Positions 32,949-42,102 of a DNA stretch of 64,000 bases are shown one piece after another. This DNA is from Kaustia mangrovi (GTDB lineage Bacteria > Pseudomonadota > Alphaproteobacteria > Rhizobiales > Im1). The notes under the pieces are model-generated. The model searched no databases. It was not told the origin of the DNA and saw nothing but the letters and a program-made list of their open reading frames with translations. The position numbers and the translations under genes are program-made. Position 1 is the stretch's first letter, and every line of letters starts with the position of its first letter. The stretch is from NCBI RefSeq assembly GCF_015482775.1, contig NZ_CP058214.1, positions 4,454,501 to 4,518,500 of the forward strand. Reading direction: 5' to 3'.

Positions 32949-34109
32949 CTACCCGGACATGATCCTTGCGCGCATGCGCCGAACTTTCTTGAGCAACGCC
33001 CACAAGGCCGGAGCCCCCTTGATCCGGCGCTTGAGCGCGATTCGGGTGCTGAAGGTCGCGGCAACCGGGACGCCGCGCCAGGACAGCGCGCGCACGGCGG
33101 TATGAAGCGGGATCTCCTCGTCGGTGAACGCGGCCTTGTAATCGCTCCACCCCGGCGCGAGATCGAACAGGGTGAGGCCGCGCTCGGTGCAGGCCGCCAC
33201 CGTGTGCCGCAGCACGCTGTCGCCCGGCGACAGGCGGCGCAGCGGTCCGTCCGTCATCGCCAGCACCAGCGCGTAATAGGTCCCGTCGTGGATGCCGCCG
33301 AGCGCTGTCGCCACGACTTCGTCGTCGATGCGGACGCGATAGGGCGCAAGCGGGGAAGGCGGCTCGACCAGCCGGTGGAAGAAGCCCTTCACCGCACTGT
33401 CGAAGGGCGCGCCGATGCCGAGCTCGCGCAGTCTCGCCTCCTGCTGGGCGAACATCGCGTCGAGGACCGCATGGGCTTCCTCCGTCGTCTCCGGCAGGCC
33501 GAAGGAGAAGGTGCCCGCCGCCTTGAGCTTGTGGTCGCGCTTGCGGGCTGCGCGCCTCGACCCGCCCGAGCGCCGGCCGTCGACATTGTCCGTCTCGCCG
33601 CCAGCGAGATGGAGGATGTAGGTCGCATTCGCGCCGGGCGCGGTGAACAGGAAGGCGAGGGGATGGGGAACGCCCCGCCATTCGGGCGGCATGGCATCGA
33701 GGTGGAGAATGTCCGCGCGCGGAAGGGCGGCCCGGATCTCTGGCCAGAAGGTCTTCAGCGTCCCGCCGTGCTGCTCGAGGAAGAGTGTGTCGTAAAGGCC
33801 GAAACCGTAATTGAGATGCGGCGCGCTCAGCCACTCGACGATGCGCAACCCGGCTCGCCGGCGCAGGCCGAAGGGGATGAGGAAGGCCAGGGTTCCGTCG
33901 GCCTTGCGGCCAGTGACGATAAGGGGGGTCGTGTCGCGCGTCCTGCCGACCGTCTCGTGCCATGCCGCGCACCAGTCGAGGGTCTGGAACAGGGTGCCGG
34001 CCGCCTTGCTCGCGAAGGCGCGCCAGTCTCCGGCAATCTCCGGGATCGTGTCGTGCACTGCGATCGCAACCGGCGGGGGCGAGGCTTCGGTTTCGCTAAG
34101 GGCGTCCAT
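32949..34109 (-). CDS. GNAT-type (CelD/BcsL-like) acyltransferase
   Basis: 386 residues from ATG 34107-34109. An in-frame ATG at 34205 would add 32 residues. Contains the Acetyltransf_6 pattern: FQTLDWCAAWHETVGRTRDT near the N-terminus, and in the C-terminal half YRVRIDDEVVATALGGIHDG, YYALVLAM and a late LTLFDLAPGWSDYKAAFTDE. Such proteins acylate polysaccharides or act in cellulose/exopolysaccharide loci. It converges on the Wzc-like gene with only 6 bases between stops, and diverges from the deacetylase gene. Confidence 0.8.
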   Translation of the reverse strand: MDALSETEASPPPVAIAVHDTIPEIAGDWRAFASKAAGTLFQTLDWCAAWHETVGRTRDTTPLIVTGRKADGTLAFLIPFGLRRRAGLRIVEWLSAPHLNYGFGLYDTLFLEQHGGTLKTFWPEIRAALPRADILHLDAMPPEWRGVPHPLAFLFTAPGANATYILHLAGGETDNVDGRRSGGSRRAARKRDHKLKAAGTFSFGLPETTEEAHAVLDAMFAQQEARLRELGIGAPFDSAVKGFFHRLVEPPSPLAPYRVRIDDEVVATALGGIHDGTYYALVLAMTDGPLRRLSPGDSVLRHTVAACTERGLTLFDLAPGWSDYKAAFTDEEIPLHTAVRALSWRGVPVAATFSTRIALKRRIKGAPALWALLKKVRRMRARIMSG

Positions 34110-34228
34110 CTGGCAATTCCACAGATACGCGAAATACTCTACGTTGTATCGGCCCGCTCCATCGGACCCGCGACAGGGCACGACGACTGTGCCGTCATCG
34201 GACATCCCCGTTCAGCTCACGGATCGCC

Positions 34229-35314
34229 ATGCAGGAACCACGCCTAATTCGCTTCGGCCTCCACGCTCTGGGGGCGACGGGCCTCGCGCGCGTGCTGGCG
34301 CCCGCATTCCGGGGGCTGGGCGCCATCTTTATGCTGCATCATATCGAGCCGGGGGCCGACGGCACCGCGGCCTTCGCGCCCAATGCGGGACTTGAGATCA
34401 CCCCGGAGTTCCTCGACGCGGCCATCGGCCATGTCCGCGCGCGCGGCTACGACATCGTGTCCCTCGATGAGGCAGTCCGGCGCGTCGCGGCAGGCGGGTC
34501 CGGGCGGCCCTTCGCCGTATTTACCATCGACGACGGCTATCGCGACAATGCCGAGTTCGCCCTGCCGGTCTTCCGCAAGCACGATTGCCCGTTCACCATC
34601 TTCGTGTGCACGGGCCTGATCGACGGCACGCTGGAGATGTGGTGGCGGGTGCTGGAGGAGGCGATTGCCGGCGCGGACGAGGTGACCGCGACGTTGGACG
34701 ACGGGACCGTCACCCTGCCGGCGCGCGATGCTGCGGAAAAGCGTGCGGCCTTCGCCCGCCTCTACTGGCCCGTGCGCCATATGGAGGAGCATGCCCAGCG
34801 CGACTGGATCCGCGCCTTCGCCGGGGCGCGCGGCATCGACATCGGCGAACGCTGCCGGGCCGTGGCCATGAGCTGGGAAGAGGTGGCGGAGATCGCCCGC
34901 GATCCCTTGTGCACCATCGGCGCGCATACGGTGAACCACTTCGCGCTCGCCAAGCTCTCCCGCGAGGAGGCGGGCGCGGAGGTCATGCGCTCGGCAGAGA
35001 GGCTCGAGGCGGCGACCGGCGAGCGGCCGCGCCTTTTCGCCTACCCTTATGGCGACGAGGGGTCGGCCGGCGAGCGCGACTTCGCGCTTCTGGAGGAGCT
35101 GGGTTTCGAGGCCGCGGTCACGACCCGCAAGGGCGTCGTCGGCCGGGGCGATGCGCGCCGGCTTACCGCCCTGCCGCGGGTGTCGCTCAACGGGCTCTAT
35201 CAGGACCTCGTCTCGCTCGATGCGCTGATGAGCGGCGTGCCATTCGCCGCATGGAACGCGGCCCGGACGCTCAAGGGGCTCGGTCGGGGTCGGGCCGCTG
35301 CATCCACCAGATGA
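34229..35314 (+). CDS. Polysaccharide deacetylase (NodB-homology domain)
   Basis: 361 residues. The NodB motifs are clear: metal and catalytic Asp pair in FAVFTIDDGYRDNAEFALPV, the H-x3-H pair in GAHTVNHFALAKLS, and LFAYPYGDEGSAGERDFALL. It removes acetyl groups from an amino-sugar-containing polysaccharide. There is no obvious signal peptide, only a hydrophobic N-terminal region. It closes the exopolysaccharide cluster, and its 3' end overlaps the convergent DUF2842 gene by 44 bases. Confidence 0.9.
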   Translation: MQEPRLIRFGLHALGATGLARVLAPAFRGLGAIFMLHHIEPGADGTAAFAPNAGLEITPEFLDAAIGHVRARGYDIVSLDEAVRRVAAGGSGRPFAVFTIDDGYRDNAEFALPVFRKHDCPFTIFVCTGLIDGTLEMWWRVLEEAIAGADEVTATLDDGTVTLPARDAAEKRAAFARLYWPVRHMEEHAQRDWIRAFAGARGIDIGERCRAVAMSWEEVAEIARDPLCTIGAHTVNHFALAKLSREEAGAEVMRSAERLEAATGERPRLFAYPYGDEGSAGERDFALLEELGFEAAVTTRKGVVGRGDARRLTALPRVSLNGLYQDLVSLDALMSGVPFAAWNAARTLKGLGRGRAAASTR

Positions 35315-35498
35315 TGAGCATGGCCGGCAGCACCCAGGCGAGGCCCGCGACCACGTAATAGAGAAGCTGCGCCAGGCTGCCGGCGGTCGCGAAATGGGTC
35401 GCCCCCACCACCATGGCGGTGAGGCAGTAGACGGTCAGGAAGCCGACCATGGCGATGGCGCCGATGAGCTTGCGCAGACGCTGTGGCATGCGGAACAT
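35271..35498 (-). CDS. DUF2842 small membrane protein
   Basis: 75 residues with two membrane segments (AIAMVGFLTVYCLTAMVVG and LLYYVVAGLAWVLPAMLIIW). Start RLRKLIG and the VAGLAWVLPAM motif fit DUF2842, a family largely limited to alphaproteobacteria. Function unknown. It overlaps the deacetylase 3' end on the opposite strand and is divergent from the heme A synthase gene. Confidence 0.85.
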   Translation of the reverse strand: MFRMPQRLRKLIGAIAMVGFLTVYCLTAMVVGATHFATAGSLAQLLYYVVAGLAWVLPAMLIIWWMQRPDPDRAP

Positions 35499-35665
35499 GG
35501 GTGCTCTGTAACAGCCTGGTTGCGAGAAACCGGATTATCGCCGCTGTCATACACCGAACGGGCACGCCAGTCGAACGCAGCCGGAGGCTCCCTTGCGCGA
35601 CCTCATGCCGCGCGCATGCCGGCGTGGCTTGCCGTCCGCCACGCTCGGGGGTATCTGCATGGGAC

Positions 35666-36739
35666 ATGGCGGAGGCGACGGCTCACAGGGACATGCGCGA
35701 TACGGGCGACACGGCGAGCGAGCGCCAGCGGCGCGCGCGGCCCTTCGTGGCGGCGTGGCTGATCGCCATTGCCGGGCTGATCCTGGCGATGGTCGTGGTC
35801 GGCGGCGCGACGCGGCTGACGGATTCGGGACTGTCGATCACCGAATGGCAGCCGCTCCTGGGCGCCATCCCGCCGCTCTCCGAGACCGCCTGGCACGATG
35901 CCTTCGAGAAATACCGCCAGATCCCGCAATACCGGATTCTCAACAAGGGCATGAGCCTCGAGGAGTTCCAGTTCATCTACTGGTGGGAATGGGCGCACCG
36001 GTTTCTCGGGCGCTTCGTGGGGCTCGCCTTCTTCGTGCCCTTCGTCTTCTTCCTGTCGACGGGCCGTCTGGAGCGCCGCTTCGTGCCGCATCTCGCCGCG
36101 CTCTTCGTCCTCGGCGGGCTGCAGGGCGCGCTCGGCTGGTTCATGGTGATGAGCGGGCTTACCGAGCGCACCTCGGTCAGCCAGTACCGGCTCGCCGCCC
36201 ATATGGGGCTCGCCGTGGCGCTGTTCGGCTATGTCTGGTGGATGGCGCTCCAGATCGGCCGGGAGGCGAGAGGCGCGCTGGCCGGAAACGCGACCGCGCG
36301 GCGTGCGGTCCTGCTCGCCGGCGCGATCTACCTTCAGGTCATTCTCGGCGCCTTCGTTGCCGGGCTCGACGCCGGCATGGGCTACAACACCTGGCCGCTG
36401 ATGGACGGCGCCCTGGTGCCCGGCGGGCTGTTCGTCATGTCGCCCTGGTGGATCAACCTGTTCGAGAACGCGATGACGGTCCAGTTCGACCACCGCGTCC
36501 TCGCCTACCTCATCGCCGCCCTCGCGCTCGTGCACTGGGGTCTGTCCGGCCGCGAGGGCAGGGGAGCAGGTGGCGCCGCGGCAATCCTGCTCATCGTGCT
36601 TGCCCAGGCCGGGCTCGGCATCTGGACGCTTCTGGCGCAGGTGCCGCTCGCGCTCGGCCTCCTGCACCAGGCCGGCGCCATGGTGCTGTTTGCCGCCGCG
36701 CTGTGGCACGTGCACACGGTCTCCGGCGCCAGGCCATGA
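35666..36739 (+). CDS. ctaA: Heme A synthase (COX15/CtaA type)
   Basis: 357 residues from ATG 35666 (ATG 35693 is an alternative; the frame to 35483 is unlikely). Eight membrane segments with the COX15 motifs GGATRLTDSGLSITEWQPLL, WWEWAHRFLGRFVG, YRLAAHMGLAVALFGYVWW, MGYNTWPLMDGALVP, and FDHRVLAYLIAALALVHW and LLHQAGAMVLF. Conserved His residues bind heme. It oxidises heme O to heme A for cytochrome oxidase. Confidence 0.95.
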   Translation: MAEATAHRDMRDTGDTASERQRRARPFVAAWLIAIAGLILAMVVVGGATRLTDSGLSITEWQPLLGAIPPLSETAWHDAFEKYRQIPQYRILNKGMSLEEFQFIYWWEWAHRFLGRFVGLAFFVPFVFFLSTGRLERRFVPHLAALFVLGGLQGALGWFMVMSGLTERTSVSQYRLAAHMGLAVALFGYVWWMALQIGREARGALAGNATARRAVLLAGAIYLQVILGAFVAGLDAGMGYNTWPLMDGALVPGGLFVMSPWWINLFENAMTVQFDHRVLAYLIAALALVHWGLSGREGRGAGGAAAILLIVLAQAGLGIWTLLAQVPLALGLLHQAGAMVLFAAALWHVHTVSGARP

Positions 36740-36787
36740 CCGTTTCGGGACCGTCCGCGTCCCGACTGCTGTCTTGCCGCACAAGAA

Positions 36788-36816
36788 AGGCCGCGCCCCT
36801 CGGGGGAGCGCGGCCT
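36788..36816. terminator. Hairpin between ctaA and metY
   Basis: AGGCCGCGC (36788-36796) and GCGCGGCCT (36808-36816) form a 9-bp stem between two convergent genes. It is followed by a weak T-containing tail on the plus strand. Confidence 0.55.
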
Positions 36817-36838
36817 GCATATTGGGCCATGTTCCGCC

Positions 36839-38122
36839 CTACTGGGCGAGCGCCTGGTCGAGATCGGCGATGATGTCGTCGGCAGTCTCGATGCCGACCG
36901 ACAGCCTGATCACGTCCGGCCCCGCGCCCGCGGCGGTCTGGTCGGCCTCGGAAAGCTGGCGGTGGGTCGTGGAGGCGGGGTGGATGATGAGCGAGCGCGT
37001 GTCGCCGATATTGGCGAGATGGCTGAACAGCTCGACATTGCTCACGAGCTTCACACCCGCCTCATAGCCGCCCTTGAGGCCGAAGGTCAGCACCGCGCCG
37101 GCGCCCTTGGGCGCGTATTTCTTCTGGAGCGCGTGATAGGGGTCGCCCTCAAGCCCCGCATAGGACACCCAGCTCACCTTGTCGTGGCCGGACAGCCACT
37201 TCGCGACCGCCAGCGCGTTGTCGCAATGGCGCTGCATGCGAAGCGAAAGCGTCTCCATGCCGGTGAGGATCATGAAGGCGTTGAACGGCGCCATGCAGGG
37301 GCCGAGATCGCGCAGACCCAGAACGCGGCAGGCGATGGCGAAAGCGATGTTGCCGAAGGTCTCGTAGAGCTTCAGCCCGTGATAGCTCTCGCACGGCTCC
37401 GTCAGGGTGGGGTACTTGCCGTCCTTGCCCCAGTCGAAACTGCCCGCATCGACGATCACGCCGCCCATGGAGTTGCCGTGGCCGCCCATGAACTTGGTGA
37501 GCGAATGCACCACGATGTCGGCGCCGTGCTCGATGGGCCGGCAGAGATAGGGGGTGGCCAGCGTGTTGTCGACGATCAGCGGGATGCCGGCCTTGCGTGC
37601 GATCCGCGAGACCGCCTCCAGATCCGTGATCCGGCCGCCGGGATTGGCGATGGACTCGCAGAAGATCGCCTTGGTCTTCGGCGTTATGGCCGCCTCGATG
37701 GACGAGATGTCGTCGGAATCCGCCCATTTCACCGTCCAGTCGAACTTGGCGAAGGACTGGCTGAACTGGTTCATCGAGCCGCCATAGAGCTGGCGGGTCG
37801 CGATGAACTCGTCGCCGGGCTCGAGCAACGTGTGGAAGACGAGCAGCTGGGCGCCGTGGCCGGATGCGGTGGCGAGCGCCGCCGTGCCGCCTTCCAGCGC
37901 GGCGACCTTCTCCTCCAGCACCGCGTTGGTCGGGTTCATGATCCGGGTGTAGATATTCCCGAATGTCTCCAGATTGAACAGCGCTGCCGCGTGGTCGACA
38001 TCCTCGAAGACATAGGCCGTCGTCTGGTAGATGGGCGTGGCGCGCGCGCCGGTCGCCGGGTCCGGCTGGGCGCCGGCGTGGATTGCCAGTGTATCGAAAC
38101 CGGGCTTTGCGTCTGTACTCAT
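36839..38122 (-). CDS. metY: O-acetylhomoserine sulfhydrylase
   Basis: 427 residues, PLP-dependent Cys/Met metabolism family. Signatures: [55 protein letters not shown], and the PLP lysine in [19 protein letters not shown]-terminal [19 protein letters not shown]. It makes homocysteine from O-acetylhomoserine and sulfide. Length matches the MetY group better than cystathionine gamma-synthase (about 380). Confidence 0.95.
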   Translation of the reverse strand: MSTDAKPGFDTLAIHAGAQPDPATGARATPIYQTTAYVFEDVDHAAALFNLETFGNIYTRIMNPTNAVLEEKVAALEGGTAALATASGHGAQLLVFHTLLEPGDEFIATRQLYGGSMNQFSQSFAKFDWTVKWADSDDISSIEAAITPKTKAIFCESIANPGGRITDLEAVSRIARKAGIPLIVDNTLATPYLCRPIEHGADIVVHSLTKFMGGHGNSMGGVIVDAGSFDWGKDGKYPTLTEPCESYHGLKLYETFGNIAFAIACRVLGLRDLGPCMAPFNAFMILTGMETLSLRMQRHCDNALAVAKWLSGHDKVSWVSYAGLEGDPYHALQKKYAPKGAGAVLTFGLKGGYEAGVKLVSNVELFSHLANIGDTRSLIIHPASTTHRQLSEADQTAAGAGPDVIRLSVGIETADDIIADLDQALAQ

Positions 38123-38218
38123 CGGCAGCCTCCCGCTGTGATCAAGTGTTCTCGTGCGGCGGCTGTTCTAGCCCGGATTTCCTGTCATGACCACGGGGAA
38201 TGAGGCGAGGGGGCGGCG

Positions 38219-38761
38219 CTATTCGGCGGGCTTTTCGCGGCGTGCGGCGATGGCGAGGCTCTGGACGCGGCGGCCGGAGAGCGTTCCCCGCTTGTTGGAG
38301 ATGCGCCCCGAATTGGCGCCCACCCAGCCCCATTCGCCGCACAGCTTGGCGTACTCCATCTTGGGGCAGCGGTTCATGACGACCTTGAGCCCGGCGTCCT
38401 CCGCGCGCGCGGCCGCCTCGTCATTGCGAACCGAAAGCTGCATCCAGACGACTTTCGGCTTCGGCTCGAGCGCGAGCGCCTCGTCGACGATCGTCCCGGC
38501 GGCGTCGGAATTGCGGAAGATGTCCACCATGTCGACGGGGCCGGCAATGTCGCCGAGGCTCGCATGGACGGTGCGGCCGAGGATTTCCTGTCCCGCCTTG
38601 CCGGGATTGACCGGCACGACGTCGTAGCCCTTCTCCAGAAGGTATTTCAGCACGAAATAGGACGGCCGCACCGGGTTGTCGCTCGCCCCGACAAGCGCAA
38701 TGCGCTTGACCGAGGAGAGGATGTCCCGGAGATAGTCCTCGCTGTAATTATCGTGATCCAT
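38219..38761 (-). CDS. CoA-binding protein (YccU family)
   Basis: 180 residues. The CoA_binding_2 Rossmann domain is seen as RIALVGASDNPVRPSYFVLK, DVVPVNPGKAGQEILGRTVH, and VVMNRCPKMEYAKL. Function is uncharacterised in most bacteria. It is 96 bases upstream (on the minus strand) of metY, possibly co-transcribed. Confidence 0.88.
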   Translation of the reverse strand: MDHDNYSEDYLRDILSSVKRIALVGASDNPVRPSYFVLKYLLEKGYDVVPVNPGKAGQEILGRTVHASLGDIAGPVDMVDIFRNSDAAGTIVDEALALEPKPKVVWMQLSVRNDEAAARAEDAGLKVVMNRCPKMEYAKLCGEWGWVGANSGRISNKRGTLSGRRVQSLAIAARREKPAE

Positions 38762-38823
38762 CAGGCACTTTGTCCGATAACCGGAATCGATGTCTCAGGG
38801 GCTCTCGGCGTGTGCGCGCCGCC

Positions 38824-39654
38824 TCACCGGTCTTCCCAGTTGGGCGGCCGCTTCTCCAGAAAGGCGCCGATGCCTTCCTCCGCATCGCGGATGAGCATGT
38901 TCTCCACCATGACGCGGGAGGCATAGGCATAGGCGTCCTCCAGCGGCATCTCGAGCTGACGGTAGAAGGCCTCCTTGCCGGTCGCCACAGTGGCCATGGA
39001 TTTCGACGCCACGGTCCGCGCCAATGCCATCGTGGCCTCCGTGAGCCCGTCATCGGGCACGACCCGATTGACGAGGCCCATGCGCATCGCCTCGTCCGCC
39101 GCCATCATCTCGCCGGTCAGCAGCATCTCCATGGCATGCTTGCGCGCGACATTGCGCGACAGCGCCACCATGGGGGTCGAGCAGAACAGGCCGATATTGA
39201 CACCCGGCGTGCAGAAGCGGGCGCCCGCACCGGCCACGGCGAGGTCGCAGCTCGCCACGAGCTGGCAGCCCGCCGCGCTCGCCACGCCCTGAACCTCTGC
39301 GATGACCGGCTTGCGACAGTGGACCACAGCCTGCATCATCGCCGAGCAGCGCTCCATGAGCCATGCGAAATAGGCCCGTCCCCGGTCGGCATCGCCGCGA
39401 TGGGCGGTGACCTCCTTGAGGTCGTGGCCTGCGGAGAAGGCGGGCCCGTTCGCCGCGATCACGACCACGCGAACCGCAGGCGAGGCCCCCGCCTCCGCAA
39501 CGGCGTCGTGAAGCGCGGAGATGAGCGCTTCCGACAATCCGTTGCGTGCCGCGGGCCGGTTGAGCGTCAGCCTGAGGATTCCGCCCTCGTGCTCCTGCAG
39601 GAGCACGGGCTCGTCCGCGGCGCGGGTCTCTGCCTGTGCGGTCGTGGCGGTCAT
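38824..39654 (-). CDS. Enoyl-CoA hydratase/isomerase family protein
   Basis: 276 residues from ATG 39652-39654 (GAG-rich site upstream). The frame to 39753 is unsupported. Crotonase fold: RLTLNRPAARNGLSEALISA, FSAGHDLKEVTAHRGDADRG (oxyanion hole), KPVIAEVQGVASAAGCQLVA, and FCTPGVNIGLFCSTPMVALS. The second glutamate typical of hydratases is not evident in GVNIGL, so an isomerase or other activity is possible. It resembles the ECHDC3-like group. Confidence 0.88.
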   Translation of the reverse strand: MTATTAQAETRAADEPVLLQEHEGGILRLTLNRPAARNGLSEALISALHDAVAEAGASPAVRVVVIAANGPAFSAGHDLKEVTAHRGDADRGRAYFAWLMERCSAMMQAVVHCRKPVIAEVQGVASAAGCQLVASCDLAVAGAGARFCTPGVNIGLFCSTPMVALSRNVARKHAMEMLLTGEMMAADEAMRMGLVNRVVPDDGLTEATMALARTVASKSMATVATGKEAFYRQLEMPLEDAYAYASRVMVENMLIRDAEEGIGAFLEKRPPNWEDR

Positions 39655-39685
39655 GGCTTCGCTCTCCCGGCGGTGGCGTCCGTCC

Positions 39686-40261
39686 TCAGTTCTGCGGCTT
39701 CTGCTGGGCCTTCGGCGTATAGAGGCTGTCCATCGCCGTCTTGTACTTCGCATCGGACTGCAGCGCCTTGAGAACCTCCATGTTGTTCTCCGACGGAATG
39801 ATCCCCTTTAACATGGTGATCATCTGCTGCTTCACCGAATCGGGGATCGACTTGTCGTTCTCCACCTCGGCGAGCGACTTGCGGGCATCCGCCAGATTGT
39901 CGTCCTGGGCCGCGCCATAGGCAAACCCGACGCTCTGGATCGTGCGGCTCCACAGGTCGGGATCGTCGTAGCCGTGCTCTGCCAGGATATCCAGAATGCC
40001 CCGGCCGGTCTCGGAGTCCTTGAGCTGGTCGGCGGTGACCTTCTTGCCGCCGAACGGATCGTCTCCGTATTTCTCGCGCACGGCCAGGAAGGCGTCGATG
40101 GCGCTCTTGGCGCCGTCCGCGGTGAGCTTCACCTGCTGGAACTGCGGCCGGGCCTGCTGGGCGCCGGCCTGCGGTGCGGACTGGGCGAGGGCCGGGCTTG
40201 CCGGCGCGCCGGCCCACAGGGTAAGGCTCGCGAGCGCTGCGAAGAGAAAGCGTAGGCGCAT
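39686..40261 (-). CDS. Secreted protein of unknown function
   Basis: 191 residues from ATG 40259-40261. Signal peptide MRLRFLFAALASLTLWAGAP ends near PALAQ. The mature protein is helical and hydrophilic (ILDILAEHGYDDPDLWSRTI, MITMLKGIIPSENNMEVLKA). No recognised domain. It is probably periplasmic. It may be co-transcribed with the downstream enoyl-CoA hydratase gene 31 bases away. Confidence 0.75.
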   Translation of the reverse strand: MRLRFLFAALASLTLWAGAPASPALAQSAPQAGAQQARPQFQQVKLTADGAKSAIDAFLAVREKYGDDPFGGKKVTADQLKDSETGRGILDILAEHGYDDPDLWSRTIQSVGFAYGAAQDDNLADARKSLAEVENDKSIPDSVKQQMITMLKGIIPSENNMEVLKALQSDAKYKTAMDSLYTPKAQQKPQN

Positions 40262-40368
40262 GGGGGAGGGATCCTTCATATATGCTTGGTCAGTGTGGTC
40301 CTTATCCGAGCCCGCGAGGATAGGCGAGGATAGGCTGTCTGCAAACGGGTAAAGGGAACGGTGGCGCG

Positions 40369-40830
40369 ATGAGTGACAGGAAAACGGGCCTGAAATGGGG
40401 CGCGGACGAAATTCTGGCCTTCCTGGAACGCGACTTTCCGCAGGTCTTCCGCAACGGCCAGTCCTACGCGATCGAGCGGCTGGAGCCCAAGGGGGTGAGC
40501 GTGAGGCTGATCGCGGGCGAGGCCCAGCTCAGGCCCGGCGGCACGGTGTCGGGCCCGACCATGATGGAGCTCGTCGATCTCGCCATGTACATGATGCTGC
40601 TCGCGCGGCACGGCGATGCGGCACGCCTGTGCGTGACCACGAACTTCTCCATCTCCTTCCTGCGCAAGCCGCCGCCAGGCGATATCGTCGTCGATCTGGA
40701 GCTCATCAAGCACGGGCGCGCGCTGTCGGTGGGCGATGCGCGGGTCCACGCCGCCGGCCGCGAGATGCTCGTCGCCCATGGGGAATGCACCTACCACATG
40801 GTTTCCGACAGCGCCACACAATCGAGGTAA
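40369..40830 (+). CDS. PaaI-family thioesterase (hotdog fold)
   Basis: 153 residues. Hotdog landmarks: GTVSGPTMMELVDLAMYMML, ARLCVTTNFSISFLRKPPPG, LIKHGRALSVGDARVHA. It hydrolyses an acyl-CoA thioester, substrate unknown. Divergent from the secreted protein gene. Confidence 0.88.
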   Translation: MSDRKTGLKWGADEILAFLERDFPQVFRNGQSYAIERLEPKGVSVRLIAGEAQLRPGGTVSGPTMMELVDLAMYMMLLARHGDAARLCVTTNFSISFLRKPPPGDIVVDLELIKHGRALSVGDARVHAAGREMLVAHGECTYHMVSDSATQSR

Positions 40831-40887
40831 TATAATACCTTAATTGTAACAGCTTGATATTCGGCGGAAAAATCGTCCCATTGATTG

Positions 40888-40916
40888 TTGACGATGCGAC
40901 GGGCTTGGAGTAGAAG
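40888..40916 (+). promoter_or_regulatory. Putative promoter of rplM-rpsI
   Basis: TTGACG (40888-40893), 17-base spacer, TAGAAG (40911-40916). About 100 bases of leader follow before the rplM ATG at 41019, enough for ribosomal-protein feedback control. Confidence 0.5.
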
Positions 40917-41018
40917 GCTGTCGACTTCCGGCCCGCCATCGCCGGCGGGCGTCCGGCCCGGTGCCGTGACACGTCCGGATATCGAAGAATACAGATCCTC
41001 ACGAACGAGGCAGTAAAG

Positions 41019-41489
41019 ATGCGAACCTACTCTGCGAAACCCGCGGAGATCGATAAGAAGTGGGTCCTGATCGACGCCGAAGGCCTTGTTGTGGGCCGTC
41101 TCGCCGCGCTGATCGCCACGCGCCTTCGCGGCAAGCACAAGGCGCAGTACACTCCTCATATCGATTGCGGGGACAATGTGATCGTCGTGAACGCCGACAA
41201 GGTGGTGTTCACCGGCAACAAGCGCAACGACAAGCCCTATTACTGGCACACCGGCTATCCCGGCGGGATCCGCGAGCGCAAGGCGCACCAGATCCTCGAC
41301 GGCCGCTATCCCGACCGTGTCCTGCGCCTTGCGGTGCAGCGCATGCTGCCGGGCGGGCCGCTGAGCCGCAAGCAGCTCAAGAACCTCCGCATCTATGCCG
41401 GTACGGAGCATCCGCATGAGGCGCAGCAGCCGGAGACGCTGGATGTCGCCGCGCTCAATGCGAAGAATGTGAAGAGAGGCCACTACTAA
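41019..41489 (+). CDS. rplM: 50S ribosomal protein L13
   Basis: 156 residues. Starts [20 protein letters not shown] and contains [20 protein letters not shown] and [19 protein letters not shown], the L13 core. It is an early assembly protein of the large subunit. Stop and the rpsI start overlap by one base (TAATG). Confidence 0.98.
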   Translation: MRTYSAKPAEIDKKWVLIDAEGLVVGRLAALIATRLRGKHKAQYTPHIDCGDNVIVVNADKVVFTGNKRNDKPYYWHTGYPGGIRERKAHQILDGRYPDRVLRLAVQRMLPGGPLSRKQLKNLRIYAGTEHPHEAQQPETLDVAALNAKNVKRGHY

Positions 41490-41980
41490 TGGCTGAGCAA
41501 GAGACCACGACGACGCTCGAGAATCTCGGGGACGCAATAGGCATGGACCCGGCCGCCGCGGCCGAGGTCGTGCGCGAGCCGAAGATCGACGAGCATGGCC
41601 GCGCCTATGCCACGGGCCGGCGCAAGAACGCGGTGGCTCGCGTGTGGATCAAGCCGGGGCCGGGCAAGGTCACCGTCAACGGCAAGGACGTGGAGGCCTA
41701 TTTCGCCCGTCCGGTGCTGCGCATGATCCTGGAGCAGCCGCTGGTGGCGGCCGGCCGCAAGGACCAGTACGACGTCATCTGCACGGTGACCGGCGGCGGG
41801 CTGTCGGGCCAGGCGGGCGCCGTGCGCCACGGCCTGTCCCGCGCGCTCACCAATTTCGAGCCGGAGCTCCGGGGCGTCCTCAAGCCGGATGGCTTCCTGA
41901 CCCGCGATGCGCGCGTCGTGGAGCGCAAGAAGTACGGCCGCCGCAAGGCCCGCCGCAGCTTCCAGTTCTCCAAGCGCTGA
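41489..41980 (+). CDS. rpsI: 30S ribosomal protein S9
   Basis: 163 residues with the usual alphaproteobacterial N-terminal extension of about 35 residues. The core shows [40 protein letters not shown] and the C-terminal [16 protein letters not shown] that reaches the P-site tRNA. Coupled to rplM. Confidence 0.98.
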   Translation: MAEQETTTTLENLGDAIGMDPAAAAEVVREPKIDEHGRAYATGRRKNAVARVWIKPGPGKVTVNGKDVEAYFARPVLRMILEQPLVAAGRKDQYDVICTVTGGGLSGQAGAVRHGLSRALTNFEPELRGVLKPDGFLTRDARVVERKKYGRRKARRSFQFSKR

Positions 41981-42016
41981 CGCCCGGGCTTGCACCACAG
42001 CAGCTTTTGGCACGAA

Positions 42017-42042
42017 GGGCCGGCGCCAGCGCCGGCCCTTTT
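42017..42042 (+). terminator. Rho-independent terminator after rpsI
   Basis: GGGCCGGCG (42017-42025), loop CCAG, CGCCGGCCC (42030-42038), then TTTT. A textbook terminator. Confidence 0.9.
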
Positions 42043-42102
42043 CTTTTGCGAAACCGCAAGAGACACTTCGCCCAACCGATTCAAGAGACGGGAACAATCG
42101 CC

